Assembly (NCBI RefSeq): GCF_021021415.1 | Contig: NZ_JAINWJ010000009.1 | Location: forward strand, 62,001 to 126,000 | Origin: Martelella mediterranea | GTDB lineage: Bacteria > Pseudomonadota > Alphaproteobacteria > Rhizobiales > Rhizobiaceae | DNA: 64,000 nucleotides | Reading direction: 5' to 3' | In this document: positions 59,635 to 64,000 of the stretch, one piece after another | Layout of the letters: every line of letters begins with the position of its first letter | Numbering within the stretch: position 1 is the stretch's first letter | Program-made: the position numbers and the translations under genes | The notes under the pieces: model-generated | Databases searched by the model: none | The model's input: the letters and a program-made list of their open reading frames with translations, nothing else | Told to the model about the DNA's origin: nothing

Positions 59635-60042
59635 TCAGGCCCGTCCCGCCTCGACATCGGCGCCGAAATCGTTGGTCTGTTCATGGCCCGGCTTGATGAA
59701 CCAGTAGATCAGCACCAGAACCCCGATCACGGTAATCCCGATAAGCTGCCACCAGCCGCTGCGATTGATGTCGTGAAGACGGCGCGCGCCGATGGCGATG
59801 GCTGGAATAAAGGTCGCCAGGTTCCACAGACCCTGCAAATAGCCCATCTTTCCGAACAGGAGTGAATCGACACCGCCGAGAACCGCGCTGATGATGATCG
59901 TCCACAGGATCCAGAACCAGAAGGCCCCGCGCGACGAACGGCCGCTGAAAAGCGCATAATTCTTGAAGGCAAGCTGCAGGGCCTCGACGAAACCGACTTC
60001 GCGGTGTTCGCGGCCGACAATTGAGTTTGATGATTCCGACAT
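59635..60042 (-). CDS. DUF805 membrane protein
   Basis: This 135-residue inner-membrane protein fits the DUF805 family: a soluble start, [19 protein letters not shown] before the first helix, [17 protein letters not shown] in the loop, and a last hydrophobic segment. Function unknown. Start MSESSNS at 60042 gives a normal length. It is divergent from uppP. Confidence 0.85.
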   Translation of the reverse strand: MSESSNSIVGREHREVGFVEALQLAFKNYALFSGRSSRGAFWFWILWTIIISAVLGGVDSLLFGKMGYLQGLWNLATFIPAIAIGARRLHDINRSGWWQLIGITVIGVLVLIYWFIKPGHEQTNDFGADVEAGRA

Positions 60043-60235
60043 GATTGTCCCCTGTTGTCCCTCAAGCAGCCTACGCCCAGTGCGCGGGGAGTGCAATAAC
60101 AGCCACCGACCTCCCAGCCTACGTTCTTTCCAAGCCCGCTGTCTTCCGGTAGTAGACGTCTGGCCGCGGGCTGACGCCGGGGCTTTCTTTCATCGCCGCC
60201 CGTTTCCTTCATTCATTCGAGATCGGCTGAAACTC

Positions 60236-61075
60236 ATGACTATCGGTTGGATCGAGGCCGCCTTTCTGGGCCTGTTGCAGGGGCTGACGGAATTTCTTCC
60301 GATCTCCTCCAGCGCGCATCTGCGCATCGCCGGCGCATTTCTGCCATCCGGCGCGGACCCGGGTGCTGCCTTCACCGCCATCACCCAGATCGGCACCGAA
60401 CTCGCCGTGCTGGTCTATTTCTGGGCCGATATCATGCGGATCGCCAAGGCCTGGCTCGGCCACAATCTCCGGCTCGGCAGCGGCTACGACAGGGCCGACG
60501 TGCGGATGGGCTGGCTGATCATCATCGGCTCGCTGCCGATCGTCATCCTGGGCCTTCTGTTCAAGGACGAGATCGAGACCTCGCTGCGCAATCTTTACAT
60601 CACCGCCGCGATGCTGATCATCTTCGGCATCATCATGGGGATCGCCGACCGGATCGGCGCCAAGCGCGTCCGGCTGGAAAACCTGACATGGCGCGACGGC
60701 ATTCTCTACGGCTTCGCCCAGGCGATGGCGCTGATACCGGGCGTCTCGCGCTCCGGCGGCACGATCAGCGCCGGTCTGCTGCTCGGCTACACCCGCGAGG
60801 CGGCGGCGCGCTATTCTTTTCTGCTGGCCGTGCCGGCCGTTTTCGGCTCCGGCTTCTACCAGCTCTTCAAGAGCATCGGCGAGGATAATCCGGTCGGCTG
60901 GGGGGCAACGGCGCTTGCCACCGCGATCGCCTTCTTCGTCGGCTACGCCGTGATCGTCTTCTTCCTGCGGCTGGTCTCGACCCGCAGCTACATGCCGTTC
61001 GTCTACTACCGGGTGGCGCTCGGCGCGGGCCTTCTGGTCCTGCTCGCGCTCGGCGTGATCAGTCCTGTTGGCTGA
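60236..61075 (+). CDS. uppP: Undecaprenyl-diphosphatase
   Basis: This 279-residue membrane enzyme recycles undecaprenyl pyrophosphate for cell-wall synthesis (BacA family). Signatures are [19 protein letters not shown] with the catalytic Glu and Ser residues and the later [21 protein letters not shown] with its Arg. About eight hydrophobic segments are visible. The ATG at 60236 is chosen because the family begins here; the ribosome site is weak. Confidence 0.95.
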   Translation: MTIGWIEAAFLGLLQGLTEFLPISSSAHLRIAGAFLPSGADPGAAFTAITQIGTELAVLVYFWADIMRIAKAWLGHNLRLGSGYDRADVRMGWLIIIGSLPIVILGLLFKDEIETSLRNLYITAAMLIIFGIIMGIADRIGAKRVRLENLTWRDGILYGFAQAMALIPGVSRSGGTISAGLLLGYTREAAARYSFLLAVPAVFGSGFYQLFKSIGEDNPVGWGATALATAIAFFVGYAVIVFFLRLVSTRSYMPFVYYRVALGAGLLVLLALGVISPVG

Positions 61076-61190
61076 CGGTCACCCATCATTAATCCTTCGG
61101 TGGTTAGATGGGCCGCAAACAATCACGTGATCGGGTCGTGTCGCGGCTTCTGGCCGGGCGTCGATCCATGACCTACGCGACGGAAGCCAG

Positions 61191-61883
61191 ATGTCTACGC
61201 TCTATCACCACCCGATGTCCGCCGCCTCACGCTTCATTCGCCTGGTGATCGGCGAATATGCCTTCGAGGTCGACATGATCGAGGAGCGGCCATGGGAAAA
61301 ACGCAAGGCCTTCCTGACGGCCAATCCCGCCGGCACGCTGCCGGTCTATGTCGATGACAATATGCGAGCGCTTTGTGGCCCGTTCGTGATCGCCGAATTC
61401 ATGGACGAGACCCATGGCGTGCTCCAGCGCGAACGCCGGCTGCTGGCGGAAGAGCCGTTCCAGCGCGCCGAAATCCGCCGGCTCACCGAGTGGTTCCTGC
61501 TGAAGCTCGAACAGGACGTCACCCACCCGCTGTGCCGCGAGCGGGTCTACAAGCTGCAGATGAGCACCGAATATGGCGGCGGCGCGCCTGATTCGCGGGT
61601 GCTGCGGGCGGCCCGCGCCAATATCCGCCAGCATATGAAATATGTCGCCTGGCTTGCCGGCAGCCGGGGCTGGCTCGCCGGCAAGCGGATGAGCTATGCC
61701 GATCTTGCCGCCGGCGGCGCGATCTCCGCGCTCGATTATCTCGGCGAAATCAACTGGGACGAGACGCCCGCCGCCAAGGAATGGTACCAGCGGCTGAAAT
61801 CGCGCCCCGCCTTCCGGGCGCTCCTCGCCGACCGGGTGCGCGGCGTGGTGCCGGTTTCTCACTACGCCGATCTGGATTTTTAG
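61191..61883 (+). CDS. Glutathione S-transferase family protein
   Basis: This 230-residue protein has an N-terminal thioredoxin-like domain (TLYHHPMSAASRFIRLVIGE, NPAGTLPVYVDD, with the cis-Pro) and a C-terminal helical domain with MSYADLAAGGAISALDYL. The substrate and activity are unknown. It lies 63 bases before queG. Confidence 0.88.
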   Translation: MSTLYHHPMSAASRFIRLVIGEYAFEVDMIEERPWEKRKAFLTANPAGTLPVYVDDNMRALCGPFVIAEFMDETHGVLQRERRLLAEEPFQRAEIRRLTEWFLLKLEQDVTHPLCRERVYKLQMSTEYGGGAPDSRVLRAARANIRQHMKYVAWLAGSRGWLAGKRMSYADLAAGGAISALDYLGEINWDETPAAKEWYQRLKSRPAFRALLADRVRGVVPVSHYADLDF

Positions 61884-61946
61884 GCCGCAACACGCCACCT
61901 TTGGGAAAGCATCGTCCTGTGGGGCGATCAACAAAATGGCGGTGGC

Positions 61947-63086
61947 ATGGATGAGCGTACCGAAAAGCTGAAACACTTCCTGCGCGAGGAAGCCCTCTCG
62001 CAGGGCTTTTCCGCCTGCCGAATCGCGCGCGCCGAAGATATGCCGGAGGCCGCGCAAGCGCTCGCCGAGGGGATCGCCAAGGGACATTATGGCGAGATGG
62101 CGTGGATGGCGGAAACCTTCGAGCGCCGGTCCTCGCCGCTAAAGCTCTGGCCCGAAGCCCGCTCCGTCATCATGCTGGCGATGAATTACGGGCCGGAGGA
62201 CGACCCGCGACCGCTTCTGAAACGCAAGGACCGGGCCAATATCTCGGTCTATGCCCGAAACCGCGACTATCACGACGTCATCAAGGGAAAGCTGAAACAG
62301 ATCGCCGGCCGGTTCGCCGCCCGCTCGGGGGCCGACGTCAAGGTGTTCGTCGATACCGCGCCGGTGATGGAAAAGCCGCTTGCCGAAAAGGCCGGCATCG
62401 GCTGGCAGGGCAAACACACCAATCTGGTCAGCCGGCAATTCGGCTCGTGGCTGTTCCTGGGCTCGATCTTCACCACCGAAGACCTTGCGCCCGATACCGC
62501 CGAGCGCGACCATTGCGGCTCGTGCCGCGCCTGCCTCGATGTCTGCCCGACGAACGCCTTCCCCGCGCCCTACCGGCTCGATGCGCGACGCTGCATTTCC
62601 TATCTCACCATCGAGCATCACGGCGTCATCCCGCTGGAGTTCCGCGAGGCGATGGGCAACCGCATCTATGGCTGCGACGACTGTCTCGCGGTCTGTCCCT
62701 GGAACAAGTTCGCCGAACAATCCTCGGAGATGAAGCTGATCGCGCGCGACGACCTGAAGGCCCCGCGCCTGTCTAAATTTCTCGGCTTTGACGACGCCGC
62801 CTTCCGCGCCTTCTTCTCGGGCTCGCCGATCAAGCGGATCGGTCGTGACCGGTTTGTCCGCAACTGTCTGATTGCCGCCGGTAATAGCGGCGACGTCGCG
62901 CTCGTCCCGCCCTGCCGCCGCCTGATCGATGACGACAGCCCGGCTGTCCGGGCGATGGCGATCTGGGCCCTGGCGCGGCTTCTATCCCGAAATGAATTTG
63001 CCGCATTGGCAAGAACGCGCTTACATGAGAGTGATGAATCCGTCCGCCACGAATGGCAACGCGAGGAGGAAACGCTATGCATCTGA
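61947..63086 (+). CDS. queG: Epoxyqueuosine reductase
   Basis: This 379-residue iron-sulfur and cobalamin enzyme does the last step of queuosine tRNA modification. Two [4Fe-4S] clusters are marked by [16 protein letters not shown] and [14 protein letters not shown], and a C-terminal HEAT-like region follows (about 300-379). Length is typical. Its stop overlaps the next gene by ten bases. Confidence 0.95.
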   Translation: MDERTEKLKHFLREEALSQGFSACRIARAEDMPEAAQALAEGIAKGHYGEMAWMAETFERRSSPLKLWPEARSVIMLAMNYGPEDDPRPLLKRKDRANISVYARNRDYHDVIKGKLKQIAGRFAARSGADVKVFVDTAPVMEKPLAEKAGIGWQGKHTNLVSRQFGSWLFLGSIFTTEDLAPDTAERDHCGSCRACLDVCPTNAFPAPYRLDARRCISYLTIEHHGVIPLEFREAMGNRIYGCDDCLAVCPWNKFAEQSSEMKLIARDDLKAPRLSKFLGFDDAAFRAFFSGSPIKRIGRDRFVRNCLIAAGNSGDVALVPPCRRLIDDDSPAVRAMAIWALARLLSRNEFAALARTRLHESDESVRHEWQREEETLCI

Positions 63087-63943
63087 TGATTTTCGGCGCC
63101 GGCTATTCCGGCAAGGCGATCGCCACGGCACTTGCTCCCTCCGCCAGCCAGGTCGCCGGCACCACGCGCAGCGCGGAGAAGGCAGCAAGCCTCGGCCATT
63201 GCGGCATGGAGGCCTTCGTCTTCGATGGCAAGACCATCGATCCCGCGCTCGGCCACAAGCTGTCCTGCGTCACCCATCTGGTGCAATCGATCCCGCCCGG
63301 TCCCGACGGCGACAGTCTGCTGAACATCGCCAGCAGCACGGCGCATAGCGAACTGCCGGACCTGCAATGGCTCTGCTATCTCTCGACCGTCGGCGTCTAC
63401 GGCGATCATGACGGCGCATGGGTGGACGAGACCTCCGAATGCCGGCCCACCTCGGAGCGCTCGAAACAGCGCCTGGCCGCCGAGCAGCAATGGCTGGAAA
63501 CCGGCGCGAAACACGGGCTTCCGGTCGCCATTCTCCGGCTTTCCGGCATTTACGGCCCCGGCCGCAACCCGTTCCGCAAGTTGATGGATGGAACGGCGCA
63601 ACGGGTGATCAAGAAGGGCCAGGTCTTCAACCGCATCCGGGTAGAGGATATCGCCTATGCCGTGGCCTTTCTGGCCGAGCGCGAGATCGGCGGCATCTTC
63701 AACGTCACCGACGACGAACCGGCCCCGCCGCAGGACGTGATCACAGAAGCGGCCCGTCTGATGGGCATCGAGCCACCACCGGAAGTGCCGTTCGAAGAGG
63801 CCGACATGACACCGATGGCAAGGTCCTTCTGGGGCGAGAACAAGCGGGTGAGCAACGCCAAACTGCGCAAGCTCGGCTACGAGTTCGAGTTTCCGAACTA
63901 CCGGCAGTCGCTGAAGCAGTTGTGGGATATGCGGGCGTATTGA
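63077..63943 (+). CDS. NAD-dependent epimerase/dehydratase-like SDR
   Basis: This 288-residue protein has a Rossmann start ([14 protein letters not shown]), the YLSTVGVYG strand with catalytic Ser and Tyr candidates, and [14 protein letters not shown], which point to the extended or atypical SDR group. It could act on a nucleotide sugar or similar compound. GGAGGAAACGCT precedes ATG 63077, which lies inside the queG stop region, so the genes are co-translated. Confidence 0.82.
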   Translation: MHLMIFGAGYSGKAIATALAPSASQVAGTTRSAEKAASLGHCGMEAFVFDGKTIDPALGHKLSCVTHLVQSIPPGPDGDSLLNIASSTAHSELPDLQWLCYLSTVGVYGDHDGAWVDETSECRPTSERSKQRLAAEQQWLETGAKHGLPVAILRLSGIYGPGRNPFRKLMDGTAQRVIKKGQVFNRIRVEDIAYAVAFLAEREIGGIFNVTDDEPAPPQDVITEAARLMGIEPPPEVPFEEADMTPMARSFWGENKRVSNAKLRKLGYEFEFPNYRQSLKQLWDMRAY

Positions 63944-63952
63944 GGATGATGG

Positions 63953-63984
63953 CTTTCCTCTACCACCACTCAGTTTGAGGAAAG
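63953..63984 (+). terminator. Possible weak terminator hairpin
   Basis: CTTTCCTC and GAGGAAAG form an 8-bp stem with a 16-base loop, 9 bases after the stop, followed by TTCTCTC. The T tract is poor and the stem weak, so this is tentative. Nothing else is visible to the window end. Confidence 0.3.
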
Positions 63985-64000
63985 TTCTCTCCCCCTGTTC

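Overview
The window looks like chromosomal DNA of a GC-rich alphaproteobacterium of the order Hyphomicrobiales (Rhizobiales), probably Rhizobiaceae-like (Martelella, Rhizobium or a relative; the genus cannot be fixed from sequence reading alone). The basis is the mdh-sucCD-sucAB-lpdA and sdhCDAB arrangement, an Omp19-type lipoprotein, the accA-xerD / aroK-aroB-CNNM block, rimP-nusA-ylxR-infB, and dispersed intergenic palindromes of the kind described as mosaic elements in rhizobia.

Region 1 (1-13.8 kb) is accessory metabolism. The first half (55-6457) holds a ribose-type periplasmic binding protein (its permease and ATPase presumably lie upstream of the window), a short-chain dehydrogenase, a full DhaK-DhaL dihydroxyacetone-kinase-type protein, a separate DhaL, and a 687-residue fusion of a SorC-type DNA-binding sugar sensor to a complete DhaK domain. 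This reads as a polyol -> ketose -> ketose-phosphate route whose regulator carries its own kinase half. The second half (6797-13792) is a LacI-family regulator, an ABC sugar importer (binding protein, two permeases, ATPase) and an FAD-dependent oxidoreductase inside the same operon. Two near-identical 18-bp LacI-type operators lie before the regulator and, unusually, inside the signal-peptide codons of the binding protein.

Region 2 (13.8-31.4 kb) is mostly the minus strand: a cytochrome b561, then the TCA block lpdA, two LysE-type exporters, odhB, sucA, sucD, sucC, mdh, followed by zapE, an Omp19-like lipoprotein and the succinate dehydrogenase genes. A complete VapBC-type toxin-antitoxin pair sits between sdhA and sdhB.

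Region 3 (31.7-44.6 kb) has a METTL20-like protein methyltransferase, leuD, a CitE-like lyase, an RsmC-like methyltransferase, pnp-rpsO with an upstream tRNA-Arg(CCT), an M20 amidohydrolase, a D,D-carboxypeptidase, a CobW-type GTPase, TusA and an L,D-transpeptidase.

Region 4 (44.7-64 kb) is core housekeeping: accA, xerD, aroK-aroB, a CNNM/CorC protein, the infB-ylxR-nusA-rimP operon (read on the minus strand, with a terminator-like hairpin in its leader), an MFS exporter, a lytic transglycosylase, a DUF805 protein, uppP, a GST, queG and an NAD-dependent epimerase-like protein.

Two families of intergenic palindromic repeats recur: a 23-bp CTCGGG...CCCGAG palindrome, usually paired in inverted orientation, and three copies of a 138-139-bp element whose two ends form inverted double hairpins with compensating substitutions. 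The most interesting items are the SorC-DhaK fusion with its neighbours, the toxin-antitoxin pair inside the sdh operon, the rimP-nusA-infB leader terminator, and the operator embedded in a signal-peptide coding region.
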